Part shown: positions 16,760 through 28,014 of the stretch, in pieces
How the letters are laid out: each line of letters begins with the position of its first letter
How positions within the stretch are numbered: position 1 is the stretch's first letter
Origin: JBKQHQ01 sp052148715
GTDB taxonomy: Bacteria > Pseudomonadota > Alphaproteobacteria > Rhizobiales > Xanthobacteraceae
Direction of reading: 5' to 3'
Assembly (NCBI GenBank): GCA_052148715.1
Contig: JBKQHQ010000244.1
Span: 76,843 to 140,842, forward strand
DNA length: 64,000 nucleotides
Notes under the pieces: generated by a model
Told to the model about the DNA's origin: nothing
Seen by the model: the letters and a program-made list of their open reading frames with translations, nothing else
Database searches by the model: none
Position numbers and translations under genes: made by a program

Positions 16760-17034
16760 GCCATGGGCGCATGTTCCCATTACGGCGAACAGCAGCGCTC
16801 ATCCGATTAAGTTCACCGGCCGATCACGAAAATGGGAACTCGCGTGTCGCTTCACGGTTATCCAATGAATTCAAGGAAGAGCCGCTCGCTTCTTCCTCTT
16901 GAATAGGGAAGGAGCGAGGTGGGGATCGCCCTTCGCTCGTGAGGCGTCAACTGCGCCACGCGACCCCCTCCTAATCTCCCGCTTGCAGTGGGAGGACGTG
17001 GCCTCGGCAGGGAAGGAAGGCGAGGGTCTCCGGC

Positions 17035-18588
17035 GTGACGCTGCGGCCTGTATCCGAGCAAATCAGCGACGAGCGCCGATTCCAGCTTCTGGTCGAGGCC
17101 GTCGCAGACTATGCAATTTTTTTGCTCGACCCTCAGGGCCGCATCGCCAGCTGGAATCGCGGCGCCGAACGGATCAAAGGGTACTCCGGCGAGGAGATCA
17201 TCGGCAACCACTTCTCGCTGTTCTACACCGAGACGGATCGGGTGGCCGGGAAGCCTGCGCGCGCGTTGGCGACGGCACAGCGGACCGGCCGCTTCGAAGA
17301 CGAGGGTTGGCGCGTCCGCAAGGATGGGAGCCGCTTTTGGGCGTTGGTGGTCGTCACCGCGGTGCGCGACGAGCGGGGCGTGCTGATCGGCTTCGCCAAG
17401 GTCACGCGCGACATGACCGAACGTCGCGAGGCGCAGCGTAAGCTCGAGGAGATGCGGGAGCAGCTGTTCCAGGCGCAGAAGATGGAGGCGATCGGCAAGC
17501 TCACCGGCGGCATCGCGCACGACTTCAACAATCTTCTGACCGTAATCCTGGGCAGCGTCGATCTCGGTGATCGTCTGACCGGAGACAACGCGCGGCTCAA
17601 ACGGCTGCTCGCCAACATGCGTCACGCCGCGCTGCGGGGAGAGAGCTTGACCAAGCAATTGCTGGCATTCTCGCGCGGGCAACCGCTGCGGCCGGAGCCG
17701 GTTGATCTATCGTCCAAGCTGCCGGTGATGTGCGAGCTGCTTGGCCGCTCGCTGCGTGGGGATATCGCGATCGTCACCGGAGTTGCCGCAGATATTCGGC
17801 CGGTCCATATCGATCCGAGTCAGTTCGAGCTCGCGTTCCTCAACGTCGGGCTCAATTCGCGCGATGCGATGCCTGACGGGGGCACGTTGCGGGTGAGCGC
17901 GCGCAATGTCGATCTCGATGGAGAGCCCGACGCCCTCGTCGGTGCGTTCGTTGCCATCGAGCTCAGCGACAACGGCGTCGGCATGTCGGACGAGGTCCGC
18001 TCCCGCGCATTCGAGCCTTTCTTCGCCACCAAGGACATCAGGCGCGGCAGCGGTCTTGGTCTCAGCCAGGCCTTCGGGTTTGCCAGGCAGTCCGGTGGGA
18101 CGTTGAGGGTTACCAGCGCGATAGGCGTGGGCACGACCGTGACGTTCTTCCTGCCATGCAGCTCCCTGGTGGGCGCGCCACGCGCATCGGCGGAGAGTCA
18201 TCCGGTGCCGATCCGTGCGCCGCGAGGTGCAAAGGTCTTGCTGGTCGAAGACGAAGGGAGCGTGGCGGAGCTGGCGCAGAGCTTGCTCGAGGGCGCTGGC
18301 TTCAGTGTCACGGCCGTCGCTGACGCCCGCGCCGCGCTCGACGTATTGAAGAGCGGTGCGGAGGTGGATGTTCTGTTCTCGGATATCATGATGCCGGGAG
18401 GGATCAACGGGGCAGAGCTTGCGCGCATCGTGCGTCGAGACTATCCGCATATCTTCATTCTGCTGGCCACCGCCTATGCCGAGGCGGCGGCCGAGGAAAT
18501 CGCGCAGGAGTTTCCGTTGATCGTCAAGCCCTACGGCCGCGACGCGCTGCTGCATCAGCTCGGCCAAATTCTCGGCGAGAGCCAATAG
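17035..18588 (+). CDS. PAS-domain hybrid sensor histidine kinase with C-terminal receiver
   Basis: 517-residue cytoplasmic hybrid kinase with no membrane segments. The order is a PAS/PAC sensor (~15-135, with FLLDPQGRIASWNRGAERIKGYSGEEIIG), a short coiled linker REAQRKLEEMREQLFQAQKMEAIG, a HisKA-type H-box with His162 in GGIAHDFNNLL, and a HATPase_c domain with N-box NSRDAM, G1 DNGVGMS, F-box FEPFFATKD and G2 GSGLGLS. The receiver has phospho-acceptor Asp450 in FSDIMMPGG and Lys498 in IVKPYG. The start is GTG 17035. The signal and the downstream target are unknown; no regulator gene is adjacent, so the output is probably a phosphorelay to a separate protein. Confidence 0.9.
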   Translation: MTLRPVSEQISDERRFQLLVEAVADYAIFLLDPQGRIASWNRGAERIKGYSGEEIIGNHFSLFYTETDRVAGKPARALATAQRTGRFEDEGWRVRKDGSRFWALVVVTAVRDERGVLIGFAKVTRDMTERREAQRKLEEMREQLFQAQKMEAIGKLTGGIAHDFNNLLTVILGSVDLGDRLTGDNARLKRLLANMRHAALRGESLTKQLLAFSRGQPLRPEPVDLSSKLPVMCELLGRSLRGDIAIVTGVAADIRPVHIDPSQFELAFLNVGLNSRDAMPDGGTLRVSARNVDLDGEPDALVGAFVAIELSDNGVGMSDEVRSRAFEPFFATKDIRRGSGLGLSQAFGFARQSGGTLRVTSAIGVGTTVTFFLPCSSLVGAPRASAESHPVPIRAPRGAKVLLVEDEGSVAELAQSLLEGAGFSVTAVADARAALDVLKSGAEVDVLFSDIMMPGGINGAELARIVRRDYPHIFILLATAYAEAAAEEIAQEFPLIVKPYGRDALLHQLGQILGESQ

Positions 18589-18607
18589 CGCTGCTTTGGG
18601 CGTTGCG

Positions 18608-19627
18608 ATGGACAATCCGGTTCTGGTGGAGGTGATCCGCGGCCGCTTGGTCGAAAGTCGTCATCGCGGTGCCGTTGCGGTGGTGGACGCCGATGGAAAA
18701 GCCGCCTTGACGCTTGGCGACGGTGAACGTCCGGTGTATCCGCGCTCGGCTGTCAAGGCGCTGCAGGCCTTGCCGCTGATCGAGACCGGGGCCGCGGATC
18801 GCTTCGGCCTTGCGGAACAGGAATTGGCGCTTGCCTGCGCCTCCCACGGCGGCGAGCCTGATCATGTGGCGGCGGCCGCGCGCATGCTGGCGCGTGCCGG
18901 CCTGGATCCGTCTGCGCTCGCCTGCGGAACGCATTGGCCGATCCACCAGCCCTCGGCGCAGGCGCTTGCGCGTAGCGGCGCCGTGGCCACCCCGCTCTAT
19001 AACAATTGCTCCGGCAAGCACGCGGGCTTCCTCTGCACCGCTTGCGCGCTAGGGGTTGATCACCGTCGCTACGGCGACCCGTCCCATGCGGTGCAGCGGC
19101 AGGTGAAGGCGACGCTCGAAGGCCTCTCCGGCATGGCCCTTACCGAAGCGTGCTGTGCGGTCGACGGCTGCTCGGTGCCGACTTGGGCCATGCCGCTCGA
19201 CCGCCTGGCGCGGGCCTTTGCTCGGTTCGGCACGGGCCATGGCCTGCCGCCCGAGCGCGCAAAGGCGGCCGCGCGATTACGCGCGGCGTGCGCCGGGAAT
19301 CCCTGGTACGTCGCCGGCACCGGCCGGTTCTGCACCGAGATCATGCAGCTCTTCGGCGGACGGGTTTTCATCAAGACCGGCGCCGAGGGCGTTTTTTGCG
19401 GCGCGCTGCCGGAGCAGGGGCTCGGCATCGCGGCGAAATGCGACGACGGCGCCACCCGCGCCGCCGAGGTTGTCATGGCGGCGCTGATCGCGCGATTGCT
19501 GCCGATGGGCGCCGACGAGCACGCGGCACTCGCGCGTTTCGTCGAGCCCCCGTTGCGCAACTGGAACGGACGCGAGGTCGGGTTGCTGCGGCCGACCGAC
19601 GTGCTGTTGAGGCCCGCCGAAGCTTGA
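18608..19627 (+). CDS. L-asparaginase of the rhizobial (ReAV / asparaginase II) family
   Basis: 339 residues of the Asparaginase_II family (Rhizobium etli type), unrelated to E. coli AnsB. It hydrolyses asparagine to aspartate and ammonia. The active-site pattern known from R. etli ReAV is reproduced almost residue for residue: the SxxK pair Ser47-Lys50 in PRSAVKA, Ser79 in CASHGGE, Lys256 in VFIKTGAEG, and the zinc ligands Cys134 and Lys137 in NNCSGKHAG plus Cys188 in DGCSVPTW. No signal peptide, so a cytoplasmic enzyme. ATG 18608 is preferred over an in-frame start at 18596. It is convergent with the TAT repeat-protein gene. Confidence 0.9.
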   Translation: MDNPVLVEVIRGRLVESRHRGAVAVVDADGKAALTLGDGERPVYPRSAVKALQALPLIETGAADRFGLAEQELALACASHGGEPDHVAAAARMLARAGLDPSALACGTHWPIHQPSAQALARSGAVATPLYNNCSGKHAGFLCTACALGVDHRRYGDPSHAVQRQVKATLEGLSGMALTEACCAVDGCSVPTWAMPLDRLARAFARFGTGHGLPPERAKAAARLRAACAGNPWYVAGTGRFCTEIMQLFGGRVFIKTGAEGVFCGALPEQGLGIAAKCDDGATRAAEVVMAALIARLLPMGADEHAALARFVEPPLRNWNGREVGLLRPTDVLLRPAEA

Positions 19628-19640
19628 AGGAAATTAAGCT

Positions 19641-20990
19641 TTACCGCACCCGGTTGCCGCTGATGGCGAGCTGAGCGAAGCGTGCCGCCCCCTCGTGCGC
19701 AAGATCGCCGGTGATGAGCCTCATCTTGTCGACGCCGACGATCGCGCCGCGCGTGGCGCCCGAGATCAGATTGTCGTTGATCACAGCGGCTCCTGCGCCC
19801 GCAACGACCGAGACGGCGATGCCAATGTCAGACGCACGCACGACATTGCCGGTCACGCTCACGTCGCGCAGATAGGGGCCCCAGCCGAGCATGATGCCGG
19901 CGCTCGGCGCCGCCTCCACCACGTTGCCGGTCACCGCGGTATCCGCCTCCACATAGATGCCGATGCCGGCCGCGTCGCCGGGATCGGTGCCGGCCGGCCG
20001 CCTTGCCGTCAGATTGCGGATGATGTTGCCTTGCACGACCGCAAGCCGGCCGCCTTCGTTGAAATTGCACACCGACACGCCGATCGCGGCGCGCTCGACA
20101 ATGTTGTCGGCGATCACTGCGCCCTCAAAGGCGAACTCCGAATAGAGCGCGACCTCGCCGAGATCGCTGCAGGTATTGCCGACGATCTGAATGTTGGAGG
20201 CGGTATTGCCGCGCACGGCCGAGAAGGCGCAGCCGCGCACGCGATTGCCGCGCACGATCACGTTGCTGGCGCGATGCGCATTGATGCCGTTGCCGAATTG
20301 GCCGGAGCCGCCCGAGCGGTTGCCGATATCTTCGACTCGGTTGTCGACGATGATGGTGCCGTCGTCGCCGTTCTCCCAGCGAAGGATCTGGATGCCGTTG
20401 TTGCCGGCGCCGCGAATGACGTTGCGAGCAATCACGAGACCGCGCGCGTGGTAGGACAGAATGGCCACCTCGGCGGCGTCGCTCACCATCGTGCCTGAGA
20501 TTTCGCCCGCGACCGCCTCGAGCAGGATGCCGTGGCCGCCGGAGCCTATGATTTCGCAATCGGTGATGCGGACGCTGCTTGCTTGCGCGATGGAGAGCAG
20601 GCCCTTCGTCAGCGGCTTGTTGCCGCCGTCAAGCACGAGGCCGGACAGGGTCAGCCCGTCCGCCCCGGCCGCGTTCATGAGCTCGCGGCCCTGTCCCAAG
20701 ATTATTCGTGTCGCGCCGCGCACGCCGACGATCTGCGTGCCGGGCCCTAGTTTTAGATCGCCGGCGCGGTAGTTTCCTGGCGGCAACGCCAACGGCGTGC
20801 GCGCCGCGGTCGCAGCATCGACGGCGCGCTGCAACGCGAGGCTCTGATCATCCGGGCTGCCGGGTCGAACGCCGTAATGCGTGGCGTCAATCCCGAGCGC
20901 TGAGATCGGACCGGCCGCCGCACCCGGCCCGATGCCGGCGGCGACCGCCGCGGTGGTGGCGGAAAGTTTTAGGAAGTGTCGGCGGTCCAT
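19641..20990 (-). CDS. TAT-exported parallel beta-helix repeat protein (TIGR03808-like)
   Basis: 449 residues beginning MDRRHFLKLSATTAAVAAG, a twin-arginine signal (RRHFLK), so the protein should be exported folded. The mature part starts with THYGVRPGSPDDQSLALQRAVDAA as in pectate-lyase-like proteins. It continues as a right-handed beta-helix with many coils of the type VxGNxVxxxxxxGI (for example VTGNVVEAAPSAGIMLG, VTGNVVRASDIGIAV). It matches my recollection of the TIGR03808 family of rhizobial TAT-translocated repeat proteins, of unknown function; a carbohydrate-active or surface role is only inference. The start at 20990 gives the expected TAT signal; an upstream extension to 21182 has no family-like sequence. 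Confidence 0.85.
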   Translation of the reverse strand: MDRRHFLKLSATTAAVAAGIGPGAAAGPISALGIDATHYGVRPGSPDDQSLALQRAVDAATAARTPLALPPGNYRAGDLKLGPGTQIVGVRGATRIILGQGRELMNAAGADGLTLSGLVLDGGNKPLTKGLLSIAQASSVRITDCEIIGSGGHGILLEAVAGEISGTMVSDAAEVAILSYHARGLVIARNVIRGAGNNGIQILRWENGDDGTIIVDNRVEDIGNRSGGSGQFGNGINAHRASNVIVRGNRVRGCAFSAVRGNTASNIQIVGNTCSDLGEVALYSEFAFEGAVIADNIVERAAIGVSVCNFNEGGRLAVVQGNIIRNLTARRPAGTDPGDAAGIGIYVEADTAVTGNVVEAAPSAGIMLGWGPYLRDVSVTGNVVRASDIGIAVSVVAGAGAAVINDNLISGATRGAIVGVDKMRLITGDLAHEGAARFAQLAISGNRVR

Positions 20991-21126
20991 GGGAGCTTTC
21001 ACTGCGTAGCGAAGCAATCTCAAGCCGCAGGCGTAACCCTGACAAGATTTGCACCAAGGCATACCGCAAGTGTTGGGCCAAAATGTTTGTGCAGGAATGC
21101 GACAACTCCACTTTCCGCACACGTAG

Positions 21127-21765
21127 TTAACGCCGCCTATGCGCGGCAGCGACCAGCGCCACGAGGATCGCCTCGCCGCCACGGACGAGATCGTCGAGTT
21201 TGGGTCGACGACGCCGGCTCCGTCCGACCGGAATTCTTCCCCGCAGCTGCGGCACGTGTACTAAGGCCGTGATCTCGGCTCCACGCTCGAGCGCGCGCCA
21301 GCAGAGGTAATTGCAAACATAACGGCCGGCATCACGGGAGAGATATGCAAAAGCACCCCGTGACCGCGCCGCCGAAACCAGATGCCTGGCATGCGGGCCG
21401 AACGGCAACGCCGCTGGACCGCCGGCGACGATCGTCGCTGGGTAGCCGCTCGATCGTGCGGCGTCGGGGAAGAGAGCCGACACCGTGTTGCGCGCCCGGG
21501 TCTCGATGCTGAGGTTCCGCCGCCGAGCCGCCAGGCCAAACATCAACACGGCATCCGGCGCATAGCGTGCGAGTAGCTCCGGCAGCTCGCGATCGACCGC
21601 AGCGTAGCTCGTTGGAAAGACATGGCCGATCAGCGTCACATCGGCGAGTGCCGGCCGCCTTCGGCGAACGAGCTTTGCCACAAGCACGCCGGTCGGGTTG
21701 CGCCGCGCGCCGGGAAACGGACCAAAGCCCGTGACCAAAACCGTCAATGCGCGATCGGTCCTCAC
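21127..21765 (-). CDS. pcp: Pyroglutamyl-peptidase I (peptidase C15)
   Basis: 212-residue cysteine peptidase that removes N-terminal pyroglutamate from peptides. The fold start TVLVTGFGPFPGARRNPTG is typical. The catalytic glutamate is in ARRRNLSIETRA (about residue 83), the nucleophile Cys in SRDAGRYVCNYLC (about 150), and the histidine in ALVHVPQ (about 173). The conserved positions look intact although overall the protein is divergent and has a basic tail. It starts with GTG at 21765, overlapping the stop of the upstream gene by four bases (GTGA), so the two are translationally coupled. Confidence 0.85.
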   Translation of the reverse strand: MRTDRALTVLVTGFGPFPGARRNPTGVLVAKLVRRRRPALADVTLIGHVFPTSYAAVDRELPELLARYAPDAVLMFGLAARRRNLSIETRARNTVSALFPDAARSSGYPATIVAGGPAALPFGPHARHLVSAARSRGAFAYLSRDAGRYVCNYLCWRALERGAEITALVHVPQLRGRIPVGRSRRRRPKLDDLVRGGEAILVALVAAAHRRR

Positions 21766-22205
21766 GGCGTGATTTTCGCCTTTCTGATCGCGGCAACTTC
21801 CTTGTCCTGGGCCTTGGCCTCTGAGGCGATGAGGCCGGCAAAGAATCCGTCGGTCCGGCAGAGCTCCGGCAAGTCCTTGCTCGGTTGGCTTTTGATCAGC
21901 TGTTGCATGAACTGATCGAGCACCTTTCCCCGCATCGCCTGCGCGTCGGCGTAGACCCTTTCACGCTGCCGTTCGTTCAAGCCGGACAGGATCAGCGCCC
22001 GGCGTTCACCGATATGATCGCGCGCATACTTGATGGCCTTGTCTGGCAGCTTGGTCTCGGCTTGACAGAATTCGAAGATGCGCTGGAAGCTTTCGATGAA
22101 TCCCAAATACTTGGAAAGCGCACCGAGATCGGCCGCCGGTGCCGCCGCAACGTTCAGAAGCGTTGCCGTCGCCACGGAGATGCAAGCGGCGCCTCGCTTG
22201 ATCAT
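21762..22205 (-). CDS. Small secreted protein of unknown function
   Basis: 147 residues with a clear signal peptide (hydrophobic ISVATATLLNVAAAPAA, cleavage near residue 25). The mature part is helical and charged and contains two cysteines (FEFCQAE, ELCRTDG) that may form a disulfide. I do not recognise the family. It sits 38 bp after meaB on the same strand and overlaps the pyroglutamyl-peptidase gene by four bases, so it is probably the penultimate gene of the fol-mut-meaB transcript. Function not assigned. Confidence 0.75.
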   Translation of the reverse strand: MIKRGAACISVATATLLNVAAAPAADLGALSKYLGFIESFQRIFEFCQAETKLPDKAIKYARDHIGERRALILSGLNERQRERVYADAQAMRGKVLDQFMQQLIKSQPSKDLPELCRTDGFFAGLIASEAKAQDKEVAAIRKAKITP

Positions 22206-22243
22206 GGTGCTCTGCCCAGCTCGACCTGCTCATCCCAGCGCGC

Positions 22244-23233
22244 TCACACGCCGATGAGCCGCGCAATCTGATCGACCGCAAGCGTTGCGGAAAGCTCTCC
22301 GGCGGCAACCGCCGTCTCGATTTGCTTGAGCTTTGGCCTGATCGCAGGATCGGAGCGCCAGCGCCCGAGCGCGCGCTCCTCGAGCATGCTCCACAGCCAT
22401 TTCACCTGCTGCTCGCGGCGGCGCGCCGCCAGCACGCCCGATGCGGTCACCGCCTCGCGATGTGCCAGGACTTGACTCCAGAGCTCAGCGATGCCGTCAC
22501 CGGTTAGCGCCGAATAGGTGATGACGCCCGGCGTCCAGTACGGCGACTTGGGCTTTAGGATGTGCAGTGCCGCCCGGTATTCAGCGGCGGCCGCGGTGGC
22601 GCGCTTGATGTTGTCGCCGTCGGCCTTGTTGACCGCGACCAAATCGGCGAGCTCGACGATCCCCTTCTTCAAACCTTGCAGCTCATCGCCGGCGCCCGGC
22701 AGCATCAGCACCAGAAAGAAGTCGGTCATATCGGCGACAGCGGTTTCCGACTGACCGGTGCCAACCGTTTCCACCAGGACGACGTCAAACCCCGCTGCTT
22801 CGCACAGAAGCATCGCCTCGCGGGTCTTGGCGGCGACGCCGCCGAGCGTGCCCGAGGCAGGCGAGGGGCGGATGTAGGCGTTGGAATCGACCGCGAGCCG
22901 CGGCATCCGCGTCTTGTCGCCGAGGATCGAGCCGCCGGTGCGGGTGGAGGAAGGATCGACGGCCAGCACCGCGACTTTGTGGCCTTGCGCGGTCAGCATG
23001 GTTCCAAGCCGATCGACGGTCGTCGACTTGCCGACACCCGGCGCGCCGGTGATGCCGACCCGGATCGCCTGCCCGGTATGCGGCAGCAGTTTTTGCACCA
23101 GCGCGCGCGCCGCCTCCTGATGATCCGCGCGCCTGCTTTCGATCAGGGTAATCGCCCGCGCCAAGCTTGCGCGGTCGCCGGCGCGGATGCCACGGGCGAG
23201 CACGGCGGGGCCGGAGGCCGCAGACGCCTTCAT
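22244..23233 (-). CDS. meaB: Methylmalonyl-CoA mutase-associated GTPase MeaB (ArgK family)
   Basis: 329-residue G3E-family GTPase that protects methylmalonyl-CoA mutase and gates delivery of adenosylcobalamin. Walker A is GITGAPGVGKSTTVD (about residues 59-73), followed by VAVLAVDPSSTRTGGSILGDKTRM, the switch region VLVETVGTGQSETAV, and base recognition by NKAD (about 203). The C-terminal dimerisation helices are present. Its stop lies beyond the mutase subunits in the same direction, which supports a role with MutA/MutB. However, two TA-like genes are inserted between mutB and meaB, and its ATG overlaps the HepT-like stop by four bases. Confidence 0.93.
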   Translation of the reverse strand: MKASAASGPAVLARGIRAGDRASLARAITLIESRRADHQEAARALVQKLLPHTGQAIRVGITGAPGVGKSTTVDRLGTMLTAQGHKVAVLAVDPSSTRTGGSILGDKTRMPRLAVDSNAYIRPSPASGTLGGVAAKTREAMLLCEAAGFDVVLVETVGTGQSETAVADMTDFFLVLMLPGAGDELQGLKKGIVELADLVAVNKADGDNIKRATAAAAEYRAALHILKPKSPYWTPGVITYSALTGDGIAELWSQVLAHREAVTASGVLAARRREQQVKWLWSMLEERALGRWRSDPAIRPKLKQIETAVAAGELSATLAVDQIARLIGV

Positions 23234-23577
23234 TGCGCGTCAGTGTCCCTGACCAAGCGTTCAACGAAGACCTTCAATGGCGCCAGATCGTTCCTTGCGA
23301 TGCTCCAGAGAATTTCCGTGTCGACTTGATCATAGGCATGACGAAGCCAATTGCCGAGATCGGCCATCCGTCTCCAGTTGATCTGGGTTTCGCGCGATTT
23401 CAGCTCATCGGGAATGTGTCGCGAAGCCTCGCTGATGATCTCGAAGAAACGCTCGGCGGCTGCCCGCAGAAACGGATCGTCGGCAAAAGCCTTTTCCGTG
23501 GTGTTTGCGAAGATCTTTTCGAGATTCGCAATACAATTGAGAATGTGTTCGAGCCGATCGCCAAGGGATGGAGGCAT
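23230..23577 (-). CDS. HepT-like HEPN-domain protein (DUF86), probable toxin of a HepT/MntA-type pair
   Basis: 115-residue all-helical DUF86 protein. HepT proteins are HEPN RNases whose R-x4-H motif is essential; the partner MntA AMPylates a nearby tyrosine (RxxxxHxY). Here the region reads DLGNWLRHAYDQVD at about residues 76-89. His and Tyr are kept (HAY), but the canonical arginine position is occupied by GN, with an Arg directly before the His. This variant is, from memory, common in rhizobial DUF86 proteins. The MntA-like partner lies two bases upstream, and meaB overlaps the 3' end by four bases. Toxicity is not established. Confidence 0.8.
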   Translation of the reverse strand: MPPSLGDRLEHILNCIANLEKIFANTTEKAFADDPFLRAAAERFFEIISEASRHIPDELKSRETQINWRRMADLGNWLRHAYDQVDTEILWSIARNDLAPLKVFVERLVRDTDAQ

Positions 23578-23579
23578 GG

Positions 23580-23888
23580 TCAGAACACTTCGATTAGATC
23601 GTCGGCGATCCGCTTGGCCATGCGCGGATCAAGCGACCGACGCAGAGCGGCCTGTGTCCGTAACCCGGTCGCGTCGGAAACGATGTGCTCGACGCCAACC
23701 AAATTAAGCAAGGAAAACGTCGCGTCCGGATCGACGTCGATCAGCACATCGAGGTCGCTGTCAGGCCGCGCATCGCCGCGCGCGCGTGAGCCGAAGATGG
23801 CGAGCTTGGTCACGCCCTCGGCGCGCAGCGCCGGCGCGGAGGAGCGCAGCGTGGCGATGATCTCGTCGCGTGTAATGGCGGATCGCAT
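23580..23888 (-). CDS. MntA-like minimal nucleotidyltransferase, partner of the HepT-like gene
   Basis: 102 residues with the minimal nucleotidyltransferase motif GSRARGDARPDSDLDVLID (residues 33-51), that is GSxAxG followed by DxD. MntA antitoxins use this site to transfer AMP to HepT. A third acidic residue, expected about 30 residues on, is present in the VEHIV segment. It lies two bases before the HepT-like gene and 34 bp after mutB, so it belongs to the mutA-mutB-meaB transcript. The pairing with DUF86 makes the TA-like assignment firm at family level; function in this setting is inferred. Confidence 0.8.
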   Translation of the reverse strand: MRSAITRDEIIATLRSSAPALRAEGVTKLAIFGSRARGDARPDSDLDVLIDVDPDATFSLLNLVGVEHIVSDATGLRTQAALRRSLDPRMAKRIADDLIEVF

Positions 23889-23922
23889 AGGGTTAAATCT
23901 ACCACAAAGCGCGCACCACGTC

Positions 23923-26075
<2,153 letters not shown>

Positions 26076-26079
<4 letters not shown>

Positions 26080-27971
26080 GGCGTCTTGCCTACGGTCTCG
26101 TCAGACAAAATATCATGCGTAGCCTTAAGTATTGCCAGCGCATTGCAGCCGGCGTGAATGAATCGCGCAATGCCGGCCTTGTCGGGCTCGGCGAGCGCCG
26201 CCGGACGGCCGGCGAGGTAGATCTCTACGGCGCCGGCCCCTGCGAGCGCTCGGGCTGCCGCCGGTGCTTCGCGCCCGTAAACGGCATCGGAGGCGCAAAG
26301 GCACGCAAGCTTCGCGTCGGAGGCTTTGAACGCCGCAACGAGTGCCGCGAGGTCGGCCTTCAAAGCCGCAAAGCCGTTCTGGGCCACAGTCTCGATGCCG
26401 CCGGCGGCGAAGAAATTCTTGGCAAAGTCGACGCGCGCCATGAAATCGGCCGGCTCACCCAGCGTGGCAAGAAACACCTTCGGTCGCGATCCAGTTGCGA
26501 CAAGCACCCGGTCGGAGGCATCACGCAGAGCCTCGAACGGCTCGGCGAGGCGCGACGGCAGCAACGCGTCGACCGTGACCGGGCCCTTCGGCTGCCTGCT
26601 TGCCACCGGTGGTACGTCGAGCACGGAAACCGGCGCCTCCTCGAGGACTGCGAACTCGGTCGTGCCAGTGATCGGCTCGAGCCGGTGCGCGACCGCGCTC
26701 TGGCGCTCGGCGCGCACGCGCTCAACGCCGCCTTGGATCAATCCCTTCGCAAGGGCCGCGACGGGTCCGCCTGCAGTCTCGACGCGTTGAAATTGGCCCC
26801 AGGCGGCGCGGCAAAGCTGATCAGTCACATCCTCGATGGCGCCGGAGCCTGCGGCCGGGTCGGCCACCTTGGCGAGGTTTGCTTCCTCGAGCAGGATCAG
26901 CTGTGTGCTGCGCGCGATGCTGCGGGCGAAGCGGTCCGGCAGGCCCAGCGCCAGCGTGAAGGGTTGCACGGTGATGGCATCGGCGCCGCCGAGCCCGGCC
27001 GCAAAGGCGGCAATGGTCGTGCGCAGTATGTTCACGTGCGGGTCGCGCCGGGTCATCATCCGCCAGGCGGTCTCGGCGCAGACGAAGGTGGGCTTGGGGG
27101 CAAGCCCACAGACGGCTTCGACCCGTGCCCAAAGCTTTCTGATGGCGCGGAATTTCGCCATGGTCAGGAACTGGTCGGCATCGGCCGCAAGGCGAAAGAA
27201 AATCATTCCGCGCGCGTCTTCGAGCGCCATGCCGAAGGCCTCGAGCGCGCGGAGATAAGCGAGTCCGTGCGAGAGCGCGAAGCCAAGCTCCTGCGCTTCC
27301 GAACCGCCGGCCGCGTGCACCGCGCGCGCGTCGGCGACCACGAATGGACCCTTGAAGCCCTGCTCCGCGAGTGCCGCGACGCCGGCGGCAAAGCGCGGCG
27401 CCGTTTCCGGCCAGGGCAGGGGGGAGCGACCGTTGACCGCCAAGCCGCCAAGCGGATCGAGTCCGAAACGAATGTTTGCTGCCGCAGCGGACGTGCCGCG
27501 TGTCTTCACGAGCGAGGCAACGGATCGAGCGGCCTCCTCGGCATCAAGGCCGAGCTCGAGCTCGATGGCGATGCCGGCGTCGAGATGCACGCCGGCAAGC
27601 GCGCGTTCGATCGCCGCGGACGATACGTCGAGGCCGTAGCCGTGGCTGCCCGCGGCATCGGCAAGAACCAAAAACAGGCCGGTCGCGCCGTTCTCCAAGT
27701 CTTCCAGCGCCTGCGCGTTGGCCGCGGCCGGCTCGGGATGATCGACGCGCTGCAGCACCTGCCAGGCGCGTCCCGGCTGCCGGCCGGCAATCGGGCGTGC
27801 CTGGCTGCGTTCATAGAGCGGCTCGATGCGCAGTCCGTCATATGTCTCGCTGACCAACGTGTCCTCGAAAGACGCGCCCTTCAATACGTCGTCGACGAGC
27901 TTGCGCCACTGCTCCCGGCTTGCCGGGGAAAATTCGGCCGCGAGCGGCAGTTCCTGCGAGGGGGTAGCCAT
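26076..27971 (-). CDS. mutA: Methylmalonyl-CoA mutase, small (beta) subunit
   Basis: 631 residues, the non-catalytic partner of MutB. Family marks are LAAEFSPASREQWRKLVDDVLKG at the N-terminus, YERSQARPIAGRQPGRAW, and the TIM-barrel core. The C-terminal cobalamin-like domain lacks DxHxxG (the equivalent region reads FLATLGEPADFMARV), as is normal for beta subunits, so it does not bind B12 productively. The start is placed at ATG 27971 (MATPSQEL), because an upstream in-frame start at 28007 adds residues not typical of the family. It lies 43 bp downstream of folK and overlaps mutB by four bases. Confidence 0.93.
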
Positions 27972-28014
27972 GCGCCAAGGGTGCCACAATTCGGCTCGCG
28001 CGGCCAAACGATCC

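Noticed and set aside
27972..28014. Cobalamin riboswitch upstream of the B12-dependent mutase genes
   Set aside because: The gap between folK and mutA is only 43 bp, too short for a B12 riboswitch, and no B12-box-like sequence was seen upstream of folP.
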